A DNA stretch of 64,000 nucleotides from Ananas comosus (lineage: Eukaryota > Streptophyta > Magnoliopsida > Poales > Bromeliaceae): positions 6,521,053 to 6,585,052 of the forward strand of contig NC_033622.1 of assembly GCF_001540865.1 (NCBI RefSeq), in the 5' to 3' direction. The translations under genes and the position numbers were made by a program. Below, in pieces: positions 1 to 12,296 of this stretch. The notes below the pieces were generated by a model. The model saw only the letters and a program-made list of their open reading frames with translations. It searched no databases and was not told the origin of the DNA. Position 1 is the first letter of the stretch. The number at the start of each line of letters is the position of its first letter.

Positions 1-516
1 GGGTTGAAGTTTACCGAAATCGTCGGAATACCTCCGAAGTTTTAGCATCGTCGATATGTTGCATTGATTTTATTTTCTTGCTAGTACTCGAATTTATGGA
101 TTAGAGATAGAATCTGAATTTGGAGTTAAGCTAGTAGTATAATTTTACATGTTGGACTTGGAATTGACTTAGGAGAAAACTATTGAACCCTACACTGTCA
201 GCTTTCAGAAAATTACCAGATTTAGCTTTAGGAGCTGTGGTTTTTTTGTATTGTCGCTGTTAGTATGCGATGGATACCCAGATTAGTGTAGGATGAGTTT
301 ACGCTCGTGCTGGGATGCCAAGCTTATTTTACAGTAGTGTATAGACTGTTTCGGACTGTCGAGTGTCGTCGCGGTTGACGGTGGACCCAGATTGCTGTTT
401 TTGCATTGGATTGTGCCAAGGGCACGTGAGTTTTAGTTGTAGGACCTGTTAGACCCATTTGCTTTGATTATAGCCTGTGAGAGCCTGATTGAGCTCGGCA
501 GAGACACGCTTGCATA

Positions 517-553
517 CTCGGTTGGGTAGCACCCACGAGTGCCACTCCGGAGT
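517..553 (+). other. LTR module A: hairpin plus CACTCCGGAGT
   Basis: CTCG...GGGT-AGC-ACCC...CGAG can fold into a two-step stem and is followed by GCCACTCCGGAGT. Equivalents with the same layout but different paired bases occur at 19143-19180, 30578-30617, 44143-44180 and, on the minus strand, 3566-3625, 15140-15185 and 20545-20590. Confidence 0.55.
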
Positions 554-801
554 CGGGTTTTGTGCGTTTGCATTGATGTCGTAGTGTCTAGGTTGGACTT
601 GCTCTCCACCGACAACCCAGCGTAGTGGTGGTTGGTGTAGCTTCGACAGACGGGATGGGTGCGTTCACAGTCCCTAGTGAGATTGGGTCAAAGATTGCTT
701 CTTTCTTATATCTACAGAATAGTGGTTAGCGATAGTATAGTAGCATGTAGCTGTAGAGTTTTTGTAACTTCCTTACTATCCTTGTACATTCTTTCTGTAG
801 A

Positions 802-898
802 CTTAGTGGGTGAGCCGTTGAGGTCGGTAGCTGTACCCACTGAGGACTACTACTTTTTGCAGTAGTTCTCACACCCAGTTGTTGATTCCTTTTTGTAG
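802..898 (+). other. LTR module B: double hairpin followed by pyrimidine-AG (copy 1)
   Basis: Stem 1 pairs CTTAGTGGGT (802-811) with ACCCACTGAG (835-844). Stem 2 pairs GGACTAC (844-850) with GTAGTTC (862-868). A T-rich tract ending in TAG closes the block at 898. Compared with other copies, the second pair of stem 1 is T-A instead of C-G and the last pair of stem 2 is C-G instead of T-A, both changed on both sides. Confidence 0.65.
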
Positions 899-1267
899 AG
901 CCTTCTTCTGCGACTGCTGCTGTCGTCGATTCTGATCGTGGAAAGGGAGTCGCGAGTTAGATCCCTTCCCTAGTTGCAGTTCTAGAGGAGTACCATCTAC
1001 AGGTAGTTTTGGAGTATTTTGGTTCATGTACATACTTGTGCTGGTTTACTCGCTAGAGCGAGGGATGTTTGTATCTTGGAGACTTTGAATGTATAGTGAA
1101 CCTAATGTGTATTTATTTATGCTATTCTTTGTTTAGCAGCTCTATACTACTAGTTGTAGTTTTGTATGATTACAGGTATAGCTATCGCTTCGTATACAGG
1201 AAAAATTTCTATGTATACGGCGGGTCTGTTGGTATGCCCGGGAAAACGTGTAATCCGGGACGTGACA

Positions 1268-2759
1268 CATATGATTCGGATGCACACAATTTTTAATTCG
1301 TGTAACCGTATAGGTTCATTACCAGCAATGGAGCTCAAACACTTTGATATGGAATTAGAACTTTTTTAATCGATAAATAAGAATAATTTGTCCAAATCAT
1401 ATATATTCTTTCACCGTTCGTGGGTGACATCTAGTAGTATATTATGGCAATCTAGAAATGGTGATGAAGAATGAACCGATACACTTACAGCTGTCGTGTG
1501 ATTAATTCTGTCCAACATACAACATTCCATCGAACTAAGATCATGGTTACTCGCCAAATCTTATCATTCAACATATGACTAGAATATCTAAAATCAACTC
1601 AACATGAGAACATAATTGGAAGCTTTTTTCACATACCATATACCGTGGCCAGAGGTTCTTTTGAATTGAATCTGATAGACTATATAGAATGTTCTCTCAT
1701 CTTTGAGAGTGTTGGATTCCTTATTGTTCATACAGATGCCTCCCACATAAATCACTACAACCAATTAGTACCGGACATAAACTCCTGACTAGAGCCTAAG
1801 TATTAATACTATCAAATGGTAACAACCTATACGCAAAACAACTATGATGCTTCAGGTCTGAGAAGAATTTCACACAACTATAGCAAAGAAAGTTATTGGT
1901 GAGTATAGAACCATGTGACTGCTCAATTAAATGATCATGCTCAGTGTACTTGTTCTCTAACAAGCACCTGTATGCTTGCTTTAGTGTCTATGTAGTAATA
2001 ACTTGAGATTCATCACTTCAATTAGAAACATAGCATACACCGATCTATTCGAAATATCACCACCCCTGTAATATTTCTCTGGATAGAAACACTTAAAGAG
2101 TCTTATACAAAAAAGTACATATCTCAAATTCTAACTCTTTGGAATACGCCTTCTCAAATAAAGACCCTATAGATGATTCATGTCAATATTGCACTGCTAA
2201 ACAATAAACATGAATAGAATATCTGCTTTTATCTTGTGAATTCTAAATGATTAATATGCAAATATCGTTAAGCGTGTCACCAGATTGGCTTTTGGGCATA
2301 TAACTAACAATAAGTCCATCTCACTTTGATCAACAGGAGCCGGGTTTAGTTCATGCCCTTGGGCAAATGACCCGAATGTTATAAATTTGGATCAAAACAG
2401 CTAGCATAGTACCACCCGCTTAGATGTGGTATTGGGCAATAGGATCCACAAATAAGGGGTTAGCACATATTGGACATATTTTAGCTGGAAACAAACAAGT
2501 ACAGGGAGGACCAAAAGGACCTTAGGTGCCAAATCTACTTGGAGAACAAAATGTTCTTCAAATGACTCCTCGACTATGGCTAATGCAAACCCCGGTCCTC
2601 AACCAAAGGTTGCTTGGGGCTAGGGATGTCAATGGGTATGGATACCCGAAATATTATCCACACTTGAACCCGAACGGGGCTCGTTTACCCGAGCTAAACA
2701 GATATGGATTCGGTTATGGGTATAGAAAATAAAAACCCGATGAATATGGGTACGGGTAT
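1268..2759. other. Intergenic, no gene recognised
   Basis: AT-rich sequence without a long reading frame on either strand. The last 140 bases (about 2620-2759) hold a degenerate GGGTAT/ATACCCG-rich patch starting with AGGGATGTCAATGGG, a sequence style common in decayed hAT-like MITEs. I could not find its terminal repeats. Confidence 0.4.
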
Positions 2760-3223
2760 TGTCACGCCCCAATCCCCACCAATTTGGTAGGGTTCAGGTC
2801 ACGTCAACAGACGCCGGACGGACAGAGCCTCCTCTGTCCGCCCAAGGCTCTAAAACATGTATAATGAAGCAATCAAACAACGAGATTAGCATTTATACAA
2901 GGCTTGCATGAGGGCAAGCAACAACGGAAGCGAAAGCTCTAAGCTAAAATATACAACCATACATGATATTTGATTAAATTTAAATCAAATACAAGTAAAC
3001 CGAACTATTACATTTCCTTGCTTTCATTCATAATTCTTTACATTTAGCCATTCACCAAATTACATGATTGTTTTCAACTTTACAACTTTCCAAATCAACA
3101 AAAGAAGTTGATACATGTAAGCAAAAGGGAAATGACTACAAAATGTGAAAAAGGTCCCGGTGGCCGCTATCTACGGCGCTAAACCCTTGCCTCGGTCCTC
3201 CGCCGCCCCGCTCGTGCTAGGAC

Positions 3224-3303
3224 CTGTAGGGTTAGTGGTGTGAGAACTACAACGAAGTTCCCAGTGGGTTCGGCATCCGACCTCGCCGACTTACCCACTA
3301 GGT
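3224..3303 (-). other. LTR module B, copy 2
   Basis: Read on the minus strand: CCTAGTGGGT pairs with ACCCACTGGG (stem 1), then GAACT pairs with AGTTC (stem 2), followed by CTCACACC, a pyrimidine-rich stretch and CCCTACAG. The next exon-like block GTCCTAGCACGAGCGG continues toward lower coordinates. Confidence 0.65.
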
Positions 3304-4859
3304 CTATTTCAGGCATAAGTATAACAAAGGAAGAAAAGTAACCAGTACTAGTGCATCTACTACTATGCCTACAAAAGAATGTCAGTGGATACATGTAATC
3401 AATAATATATAGTATGCATGCATGCATGTTCTTTTCTTTACTTGTCTTTCTTTACCCAATCTTATCGGTTAACTTTGTTAACCCCAATAGCTCATCATTC
3501 ATTTCCCGCCTACCGGGGAAGGCTTTAAGCACAACCACCCGAGGGATCGTCGACAGGGTACTTCCCCGTTGGTGTCTACACTCCGGAGTACACCGCTTGT
3601 GGAGGAGCGACCTCCCACAAGCCTAATTCCATGTGAACCTCGATCCAATTCTCAAGTTGAGGAAACGTTGCCGCTAGTCACAATGCCGATGCCATGATAG
3701 GTTTCTACCTTTTGTTCATGTCATGTTCTATACTGTTCTTGTCTTAATGCCACTATTGCTAAACCTTGTGTAACAATTTCATTCTCATGGGCAATTATGT
3801 CTCTATTGTCATTGTCACCCTTGTTTACTACAATCAAGGTCCAAGTCTTGCATTCATACATCTTCTAGGGTTCTACATACATGTCCATTATGGTTCTTAT
3901 TCAATCACTATGTTCAACTACGTTAGAAGCATAATATTGAAACTCTAACCACTAATCACATGTAAAATATCCCTACTGTGCATGAATGACTCTATATACA
4001 AGTATGCTCAACAAAGGTGAAAATAGGCATAAAGGGGAATCCGATGATTCCGGCGTGCACCCCCCACCTCGAGTAGTAGTAGATGAGGAATATGTTGACT
4101 CCCGAACTTAACGAACGCCGAATCCGCGTCCTATAGCCAAAATAGTGCCATGTTAGGCCCTATATACACGAACTTCACTCTAACATTTTCGTAACATCCA
4201 ACGGAGTTGTCCCACGCGTCGAGGACACCCCCAATTAGGCTTCTACGGGGTCAATTCGTCCCCAAAAAATCTTAGGGCAGAAGCCTCAAATTTGAGCCCT
4301 AACAATGCCCTAATGGGATTTCTCTTGGATTGATCTCTTCCCTAAGCAAAAGATAGCTTAGAATCATCCAAGAAGCATTCTACTATGGTTTCTAGGCCCT
4401 TGGAACCATCCCTAGGGCATCTACCATGAGCCCTCGTGATCCACCATGAGAGCTCTACAAGAAAACCATGGATTTCATGGTTTCTTAGCTCTATTACACT
4501 TCTAAAGCTAGAAGCAAACTCAAAACCCTAAAACTTTGGGTTAAAATCCAAACCCTAGAGTTCTACTTGCTTAAACTCACCTTGGCCCAAGCTCCTCCCA
4601 AGCTCCTTCTTGTAGGAGAGCTCTTAGATCCACCAAAGCCTCCAAATCCCACTTCTCCTTGCTTCTTCTCCTTCTTCTCCAAGCTCTAGGGGATGATCTC
4701 TAGAGAGAGAAAGGAAAAAATGAGAGAGAGAGAGAGAGGAGGGAAAATGGCTGTGGAAGAGAGGAGAAGGGGTGGGCCATATATCATGTTGCAACAATAG
4801 CAACAAGACCCCTCAACTCCCAATATTTGCATCAGCCCAAACTGGGCATTTTTCGTGCA

Positions 4860-5085
4860 GAGGGACCGGTCTCCCTGATGAGGGACCGGTCCCCTAGAGC
4901 CCACCTCTCAGGACTTAGCCGATTTTTCCCCTCAGGGATTTTTCTGCGTACGGGGACCGGTCTCCCTACCAGGGACCGGTCTCCGGGGAACCGGTCTCAC
5001 CGCCAGGGACCGGTAGCCTCAGGATTCCTGGCAGGCTGCGCGTACAGGGACCGGTCTCTCCATCAGGGACCGGTCCCCGAGAGCA
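4860..5085 (-). promoter_or_regulatory. ACCGGT palindrome array, LTR promoter-proximal
   Basis: Eight copies of GGGACCGGTCTC or close variants, mostly arranged as pairs. The array ends about 80 bp upstream (minus sense) of a TATATGG box at 4779-4785 and the GA/CT-rich leader. The same placement recurs in the LTRs at 21690-21795, 25774-26060, 29235-29450 and 35041-35160. Confidence 0.5.
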
Positions 5086-5252
5086 CAAAATTTGAAACTT
5101 AGCCAGATTTTGGAATTTCACTCTCTCGGGTCCCTTTGCACTATATATGGGCTCCAAAGCACTACTAGCCCATACCAACTTACTCCACTCCGCATTCGGT
5201 ACATTTCGACGGAACTCGGCACGATTTACGACGGAACTCCGCATTCCGCACA

Positions 5253-5984
5253 TTTCTGTTGTTTGTTTCGCCGTTAGAAAGATACGGTTGAAACTTGAGT
5301 TACCCGAAATAGCAAAATCAATTTCCAGCCCACCTCAAGCCAAAGTCGATGAAAAGAGGTGGAGGAAAAAAAATAAAATAATACAATAACCGATGCTACT
5401 TATATTTAAATATATTTAATTGTGGCACTAATTATTCTTTTATTTAGTTTGCATATTTAAAATATAATAAAATTTGATTAGTTACGATTTAATATTTCCC
5501 TTAATTATTTATTTTATACATTTAAAATATGATGAATATTGATGAATTAAGTATTTATATATTTTTTTACTTTATAATTTTACTATTTTATTACTATAAT
5601 TTATGTATAAATAATTTAGTTGTTTTAGATTAAGTTTTTTAATCATATAGAAATATAATTATATTATTTTTATTCATTATATTATAATTTATTGTTTATT
5701 AAGTTATTTATTATTTATACATAATTATAGCTTTGGATCATTCAGTTTTTACCAAACAAACAACATGCTTGAAAAAACTTCACTTCCATAGCTATGAAAT
5801 AAACAGTAGGGGAGAAGTAGTTTTCACTTAACTTCACTTCAACCCAAAGTTCTATTTTGGTGAAACAAACATGCCATAAATGGAAATCATGCATAGTTAC
5901 AACAAGCTGGGCCTATTCCAGTCATAGGAAATAACGAGCTTTACGTTCAAATTGAAAAAGCAATTAGAAACACCTATGGTATCA
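5253..5984. other. AT-rich spacer
   Basis: Very AT-rich (especially 5380-5740) with runs of TTTAAATAT-like sequence. No coding region, RNA gene or bounded repeat recognised. Confidence 0.4.
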
Positions 5985-6710
5985 GGGGCGCAACCGGCTA
6001 TGCGGCTAGTTTTTAGATCTTTGTATTTGGCGAATATTAAAACATAACATCCATATCCGACAAATTGGAAGATACAAAAATTTTATAAGTCTTCAAGTGA
6101 AGAGTCTGAAAACATTATAGAACATGCAGCTTGGTTCACGACGAAATGCAGAGAAGCGACTGTAGACCCCTTTTTAAAGTTGAAATTATTCAACACATCG
6201 CTAACTAAGATGACATATATTTTGTATACTAGCTTGCCACCTAATTTCATCCGTGATTGGAACAAATTGGAGTTTCACAAACAATTCTTTAGGTCAGAGC
6301 TAGAACTATCAGTTGCCGACTTAGTATTGTTCTAGCAAAAGCCTAAAGAAACGGTCGAAGAATACTTGAACTGTTTTGAAGTTAGAAGAAACCTGTATTT
6401 TGTAAAAATGTCGAAATCAGAATTTGTCAAGATGGTCATTAATGGCTTTCTGTAAAATGAAAATAATAAGTACTTTCCGAATATATTTGATTTAGGTATT
6501 CAAGTCGCTCAATATGAGAAATTTTGAAAGAAAAACAAAAAAAAAATCGGCCATAATGGAGCTGGCATAAGGAGAATATCTCATTTATAGAAGAAGGACT
6601 AGTTCAAGAAGAGCCGAGTCAATTAAGTAAGAGTGAAGAGTTGGCTAATAAATTCGAAGTCTATGCGGCTGAAATGGTTAAAAGCTGTTAGCCGTTTATG
6701 CGTTTCGTTT
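5985..6710 (+). pseudogene. gag: Degenerate Ty3/gypsy gag fragment
   Basis: Translation in one forward frame from about 6083 gives a Retrotrans_gag-like pattern: AAWFTTKCREA, then LKLKLFNTSLT, YTSLPPNFI, W-LEFHKQFF and ELSVADLVL, which is the usual helix-rich capsid core of plant Ty3/gypsy Gag proteins. In-frame stops occur near 6333, 6452 and 6525, and no zinc knuckle, protease or polymerase follows. The composition is more AT-rich than the other gag copies in the window (22493 and 36718), and the protein is clearly a different lineage, possibly Tat/Athila-like. No LTRs could be assigned. Seen: the motif series and the stops. Family assignment is from general knowledge of Gag patterns. Confidence 0.65.
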
Positions 6711-7219
6711 GAAGCCCGCCAAAACCAATGAGGCTATGACCTAGGTATCTACTTGTACTTATTCATTTAATACAACTAAAATCGATTAGATTTTTTATCG
6801 GTTGTTTAAGGATGAAAGAATTAAATTACAAGGAAGGCAGGCTTTACTCTCATGCGATGAATTAAAAAATGAAAATGCTATAAATGGCACAACTCTTGGA
6901 GCCATATTACAAATGTTAGTACATCCTTTAAAAGGTAAATTCAAAAAGAGAAATTATTGAGGATCGACTAATTTTATGTTATGGCCCTAGGCTCTTTTGT
7001 AAAATCTTTTATATGAAAAAGGATGAAAAATCGTACTTTTTTTTTAACCAAAACAAAAGATTACCATGAAATGTGCACACCCACCACATGGGTAGAGTCT
7101 CCCCTGTACAAACAGACAGAGTTTTTCATGTACATGTACGGCGTAGGAATCTAGAGTAAAATATCAACCAACACATCAACCACAATAGGAACAATAACAG
7201 AAACAAAAGAATATAAACA
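6711..7219. other. Spacer with minus-strand LTR-end scrap
   Basis: No gene. Around 7070-7170 the sequence AGAGTCTCCCCTGTAC and AGAGTTTTTC...GTAC resembles the terminal hairpin region of the minus-strand LTR at 13740-13800, so this is probably a decayed LTR tail next to the solo LTR that begins at 7225. Confidence 0.4.
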
Positions 7220-7500
7220 AGTAATGTAACATACCGAATTTCTGCAATTACGACTTTGGCCTAAATCTGGCAAAGTACAAGTAAGAAGATGGCTTAAACA
7301 TGCTCAAAATGTGTTTTGAGGGTTTTGGAATGGTTGGAAGTGGATTAGAGGTTCAAGGAGCGAGAACTTGCATTTTCAGAAAAATGTAGTTTTTCGGGCT
7401 AATGGGACCTACGAGATCTAGACCCTAGAGCCAGGGTCTGGACTCCGCACGCGCGGGTAGCCCAGAATGAGGGCATTTTGGTAATTTGTGCTGAAGGGCT

Positions 7501-7508
7501 TATAAAGG
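7501..7508 (+). promoter_or_regulatory. TATA box of the solo LTR
   Basis: TATAAAGG lies about 50 bp before a CT-rich leader and about 55 bp after the palindromic AGACCCTAGAG...GGTCTGGACT pair, matching the promoter layout of the other LTRs here. Confidence 0.5.
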
Positions 7509-8669
7509 AGACCCTCCTCTTCCTCCCTTAGCCATTATACACACACACATATGGTAGAGAGAGAGAGAAGCTCTCTACTCCCTCCCAATCTCTTCTTCCT
7601 CTCTCTTGATCTCTCCCAAACTTGGGGTTTTGGCGGCGAGCAAGCTTGGAAACGCGTAGGGAGCGGTGGATCGAGCCCTCGAGCGCTTGGTGGCTCGGCG
7701 TGCTTTCGACTCGAGGTTCGCGTTTCGTTAAAAGTTTAAGATTTGGATTGAATCCTTTAAAATGGATGTGTTGGAGATCCTTAGATGATTCTAAACTAGT
7801 CTAATCTAGATTTCTCCATGATTTTGGGGTGTTTTGGAGAACAGGAAAACTAGGGTTTGGAAATTTGGGGTTTTGGGGTTTAAGGGTTTTGAACCTAATT
7901 GATCTCCTAATCTCTAATTGAAGGATAGAGGAGAGCCCCAGACAACTCTAGGTTGGAAGTCGGTGAGTGTTCGGTGGTCGATTTTGAGTTCGAGCCAAAC
8001 CGGGCTACATGTGCCGCGGGAGCCCGATTGCAAGTGTCTACAAGCAATCGGAAGTATTGTGAGGTGGGTTGTGCTTCACCGAAGTGATTAGGTCACTTCC
8101 ATGCCAAAGAGTGAAGTGTGGTTTTGGTATTATTGTTGATGCATGTATGGTAGTTTAATTGCAATTATGAATGCATGAGGTATATGGTAAGTTATATATT
8201 GACTACCATTGGATAAGGACATAGGCATGAGCAAACATATAGGATGTGTGTATATGTATGCCTAGATGTGAATGTTGAACTTGGGTCGATGAACTCTAAG
8301 AAAATTAGATAACTCGACAAGTGTGGCACCAACGATTAGATGGCATGAAAACTATGAATCCTAGGTATGGATAACTAGGATAATAAGTGGTATGATTGGA
8401 CATGAAACCTAGTGTCATTGAACATATTGAACCTAGAGTCGGGTGGACCTAGGTTGGAAAAGACATTGGACCTAGTGTTATAGAACCAGGTTGTGAACAT
8501 AGTGGTATTGAACCTAGTGTTATTAAACATAGGTTGAGAAACAAAGTGGTAGGATGACCATTAGGATATGAATGGCTTTAACCTAGAAAGGTTGACAATA
8601 TAGGGTACATGATTAACCCTTGAGAGTTGGAAAGTGGATTCTGGAATCCCTAGGATTGGTGGCTGCAAG

Positions 8670-8865
8670 AACGTGTGGTTCTCCTCGCTCGGCAGCTGTT
8701 TATACTTACAGGAACGTGTGGTTCTCCTCGCTTGGCAAGTGAATCATAACTGAGGGTATGTGTGGTTCTCCTCGCCCGGCAGTGATTCAACGAGTATGTA
8801 TGGTTCTCCTCGCCCGGTATGTGACTGGTAGACCCGGGTATGTGTGGTTCTCCTCGCCCGGTGTG
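8670..8865 (+). repeat. Five tandem GTGTGGTTCTCCTCGC units
   Basis: The 16-base core with a following CYCGGC or CTTGGC recurs five times at 43-55-base intervals. It occupies the place where other LTRs hold module A. The spacers vary in length and sequence. A parallel array with another core, GGCATGTTCCTCTCCC, sits at 41715-41885 in the N2 LTR. Confidence 0.75.
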
Positions 8866-9216
8866 CGACTTGTGGTCAAGGGTTTGATGGTATTTCCTTA
8901 CCTGATGGATGACCTATAGTCGACTGGATTAAAAGCTGAGGTGCATGTGAGGCTTGCCTCCCCTCAGGCCTGGATATGAGCGGTAGTCCGCTATTAATTG
9001 ACTCGAGAGGGAGTCGGGTAGTTAGCTTCGCTAAGGTAAGAGAACCTTAGGAGCAAATGGTAAATGGTATGGATTATGGAATAGAAAGTAGAAACAGTAG
9101 ATCTACTTGAATGAATTGTATATTGCATGTTGTGAGGCATACGCATGTGTTTAGTACTTGCATAAATTATATGTGGATATATGTTGGACTAACATGCTTG
9201 TTTTGCCTCCTTTGGA

Positions 9217-9295
9217 CCTGGTGGGTCAAGCTCTTCCCTTGTGTGGCCGTACCCACTAGGAACTATTTATATAGTTCTTACCCCACGTTTTTCAG
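9217..9295 (+). other. LTR module B, copy 3
   Basis: Stem 1: CCTGGTGGGT (9217-9226) with ACCCACTAGG (9251-9260), ten pairs including one G-T. Stem 2: GAACTAT (9260-9266) with ATAGTTC (9271-9277). Then TACCCCACGTTTTTCAG ends at 9295, and the conserved ACGAGCGG block follows. Confidence 0.7.
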
Positions 9296-9690
9296 GTCTA
9301 CACACGAGCGGCGCGGCAACGCGAGGAAAGGGCGTAGGTCGGTAGATAGCTCCCTACCACCGAGACTAGAAATAGCAGTACCCCAAATCGGCCTAACTTA
9401 GGGGTGTTGAGAGAAAAACAATTTGCAATAAGTTGGTTGTATTCGGAAGCCGAAGGGAATGTAAAATTAATGTAATGGATTGTTGTGAGCTGAATGCTTG
9501 TAATAGTTAGTACTTTATATTTTTGGTATCTTTCTTATGCATTCAGTATGTGAAATCTGTTCATGGTTGGAACCTCGTGATTTGTACTGTTGCGACGCCT
9601 TGGACGTACAGAAAAAACTTTGTCCGTTCGGCGGTCTGTCGGCGCGCCTGAATCCGACCAAAGAGGCTGGTCTCAGGGCGTGACAAGTAA

Positions 9691-10555
9691 ATAAATATAT
9701 AGTAAACATATAAAATAAATCAATAATTGATCATTTAAAGATACTAATACTGAAAGAAACCACCTAACTACTAAGAAATCTACATCCGGCGTAAATAGCA
9801 TGAAATAAAATTATAACATGAATCTAAAACTTTAAAGATAAAACTAAATTATCGTAGTCACAACCCAGGAAAACATGTCTATCTACTTACACCCTCACAC
9901 ACTGCCCCGACCCTTACCTCTAGTGTCACCTATAAAAGACAAGGGGTGAGAAAAATGTTCATATGTTTTTCATTGGTTACCGAAAGCCACCGAAGGAAAC
10001 TATACTCAATAATAAATAAGAAAGAAAGATAGTACAAATTTGATAGGTATGAATAAATATTATTATACAATAATAATAAGCAAAATAGAAAATAGGAAAT
10101 GAAGTATGCAAATAAACATTTGAACTACTGTAATAAGATAAGCAATGTATACATGCATCAATCGAACGAACAGTCCAATCACCAACCCAATGCAACACCG
10201 CTGTATTGGTTTAAAGATCTCTGACAATGCTACACTTTGCTTAGTTACCGGGCATATAATCCCGCTACAAAATATATTACATAGAGCTCATGGATCGGAA
10301 AACAACCAAACCGTTGGTTTACATAAAATAGTTCATGAGTGATGGTGACCGATGTTGTATACTCAATAGCCAAATTGTCGATACATAGCCAAGAGAGATA
10401 GATAGAGAATCCATCGACCATTAAGGTCCAACAATATCCCCAAAGTAAAAATGTAAGAACGATCGACAAGGTCAACCACTATTGTGTAATGTAATTTAGT
10501 AATCAAAGTAACACCACTCTATAAATCAAGCATAATCTATATAATATACATATCA
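9691..10555. other. AT-rich spacer
   Basis: No gene, RNA gene or bounded element recognised. Contains only short unsupported reading frames. Confidence 0.4.
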
Positions 10556-11057
10556 AGTAATGTAAGGTAATGAATCCTCGGCACGTGAAATCGAACTTCG
10601 GTCGAAATTGACCAAAGGTGGGTTATGGACTCTTCGGAAAGGTCCGAATGCGTCGGAATGGCTTCTAAGGGTTTTGAGGGGCCTTGGAGAGCTTTGGGGT
10701 AAAGTCCCAGAAATTTTTGCAGTTGGAAAGCTCTTGGGGTCCGGACCCTGTGCAAGGTCTGGACCCGTAGCCGAAAATGGTCCAGTTCGGGTAGTGTGCA
10801 AAGTGAGTTGTGTGAGGGGTTTTGTGCAATTGTGTTTGAGTGGGGTTATTTGAGAGGGGTTGTGAGCTCATTTCCCTCATTCCCTCACACTTGCACACCA
10901 AAAAGTATCTCTCTCTCTCTCTAAGCTTCTCTCTCTCTCTCTCCTAGGGTTGGTGCCAAGAGGTGCAGAATAGTGAAGGAGGGTGCTTGGAGGTGGAGCT
11001 TCTTCCTCTTCTTCTTCCTCTTCTTCTTCCTTAGCTCAAGAAGGAAGCTTGTTTGAG

Positions 11058-11063
11058 GTAAGC
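11058..11063 (+). promoter_or_regulatory. Splice-donor-like site after CT leader
   Basis: GAG/GTAAGC directly follows a leader of CT and TTC repeats. With the pyrimidine-AG at 12373 it would define an intron of about 1.3 kb. Equivalents are 4580 (minus), 21391 (minus), 26365, 35432 and 40254. Splicing itself is not visible in DNA. Confidence 0.4.
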
Positions 11064-12296
11064 TCGATGTGCTCTAATGGTGAATGGTTAGAGCTTGGTC
11101 TAAATCCTTTAGAAATGAGTTGAATGGAAACCCTAGGTGATATTATACTAGACTATTGCATAAATCCATAGTTGTTATGTGTATTTTTGCAATAATAGAT
11201 TCTAGGGTTTCGAAAGAGGGCTTTTGATCATAGTTGGGTTTAATCTAAATTGAGCCTATGTAACTCTAATTGAAGGTAAAACCGACATTGTGGACAACTC
11301 AAATTGAAGTTCCTACGGACGTGCGGTGAGTTATCGAAGAAAAGTACGGTTTTCGGTTCGTTTGCGTGAAGTTGAGCCGAAACGTCGTCCATAAATTGCG
11401 AGACTAGGGTCCTAGCATCGCGGCATCACCATAAGGTGGGGGGTGCTATCCGAAGCAATCGGACTTCTTCCTATGTCTATGTTGTATTGTTGAGCATACA
11501 TTTCACATGTTGATATTATGCATTATAGGATGAGTTGGATAGTTGTATTTCAATTCCTTGCATGCTTCCATGGTAGAAATAGAAATTGTGAGTTGAACAC
11601 ATGATCTAGTGGATGCATGAGGATTGGGTCTTGGCATGGAATCCTATAGTGCTAAGAACAAATGATGAACTTGAACCAGAAAATGACATAGAAGAGTGGC
11701 ATTCGGAACTAGTGTAGTAGTGACACTATGACATGAACATAGGGATAGATGATTTCTCGAGTTGTTGACATATGGCATGTGGAACTAGTGTAGTAGAGAC
11801 ACTTGTGACATGAATATTAGGATTGGTGGATTTTTCCGAGTTTACTATTGACCCTAGCTGGCAGGGTATCCTCGAGTTGAGAGGATTGGATCATACTCAC
11901 TTAGTCTGTTCTAGCTTGGCGGTGGTCGCTCTCACTTAGTCTGTTCTAGCTTGGCGGTGGTCACTCCACCCAAGCAGTGAGCTCCGGAGTTGTCACACGA
12001 TGGGTTAACGTAATTACCTAGCAGACGGTCTCGGGTGTGCGTAGCGCAGAGTCTCCTCACCTATGGGATTTAGTAGTGAGTCGGGGCGTAACCTTCGGGT
12101 TAGCCAAGATGATTGGGTGACAAGCATATGAATGGCATACATCATGAGACATAGTAGTATGATAGTTGATTTCATTGCTATGTAGATACTTCATTCATTT
12201 CATCTTGATTAAGGCATAGTAGCATGATAGTAGATTTCATTACTATGTTAGCAGATTTCATTATCCTATTTATATTCCTACTTATGCCTGCTTAGA

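Larger units (their letters stand above)
1..1267 (+). mobile_element. 3' part of a long Ty3/gypsy-type LTR (truncated by window edge)
   Basis: No coding capacity is seen. The piece ends in TCCGGGACGTGACA at 1267, preceded by CGGCGGGTCTG, the same terminal arrangement as the LTR ends at 22188, 31574, 36618 and 44919. It carries the hairpin plus CACTCCGGAGT block (517-553), the double hairpin (802-868) and a pyrimidine-AG site (AG at 897-898). No primer-binding site follows 1267, so this is probably a solo LTR whose left end lies outside the window. The strand is set by the order of these modules. What is seen is the LTR end and modules; membership of Ty3/gypsy is inferred from likeness to the LTRs of the coding element at 13430-44919. 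Confidence 0.75.
2760..5252 (-). mobile_element. Long LTR, probably solo (minus strand)
   Basis: On the minus strand the element runs from about 5252 (TGTGCGGAAT) to 2760 (GGGGCGTGACA). In that order it holds eight ACCGGT-type palindromes (4860-5085), a TATA-like site near 4782, a GA/CT leader (4700-4740), a donor-like AAG/GTGAGT at 4580, module A (3566-3625), module B (3224-3303) and the terminal hairpin GGACAGAG/CTCTGTCC (2820-2839). The right boundary was placed by alignment with the minus-strand LTR ending at 21993. The flanks (GGTAT before 2760, TTTCT after 5252) do not match, so this end is either mutated, truncated or misplaced. No open coding region and no primer-binding site is seen. 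Confidence 0.7.
7225..9685 (+). mobile_element. Solo LTR with 5-bp target duplication
   Basis: Begins TGTAACATACCG and ends GGGCGTGACA. AGTAA precedes (7220-7224) and follows (9686-9690), a perfect 5-bp duplication, so this is a complete solo LTR. Inside are a palindromic GGGTCTGGAC pair (7416-7447), a TATA box (7501-7508), a CT-rich leader (7555-7620), a possible donor CG/GTGAGT (7962), an array of CCTAG...TAGG units (8400-8550), five GTGTGGTTCTCCTCGC repeats (8670-8865), module B (9217-9295) and the terminal hairpin near 9610-9625. No coding region. Solo LTRs normally arise by recombination between the two LTRs of a full element. Confidence 0.88.

Noticed and set aside
4827..5253. Open frames with repeated RDRSPRA / TGPREQ-like peptides
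   Set aside because: They arise from the ACCGGT palindrome array read in several frames. The same happens at 25649-26117 and 29210-29440. No start context or family supports a protein.
2755..5257. Target duplication for the minus-strand LTR at 2760-5252
   Set aside because: GGTAT and TTTCT do not match. The right boundary rests on alignment with another LTR and may be off.
8670..8865. CRISPR-like regularly spaced repeats
   Set aside because: Spacers are short, partly similar and uneven, there are no cas genes, and the context is a plant LTR. Treated as tandem LTR repeats.
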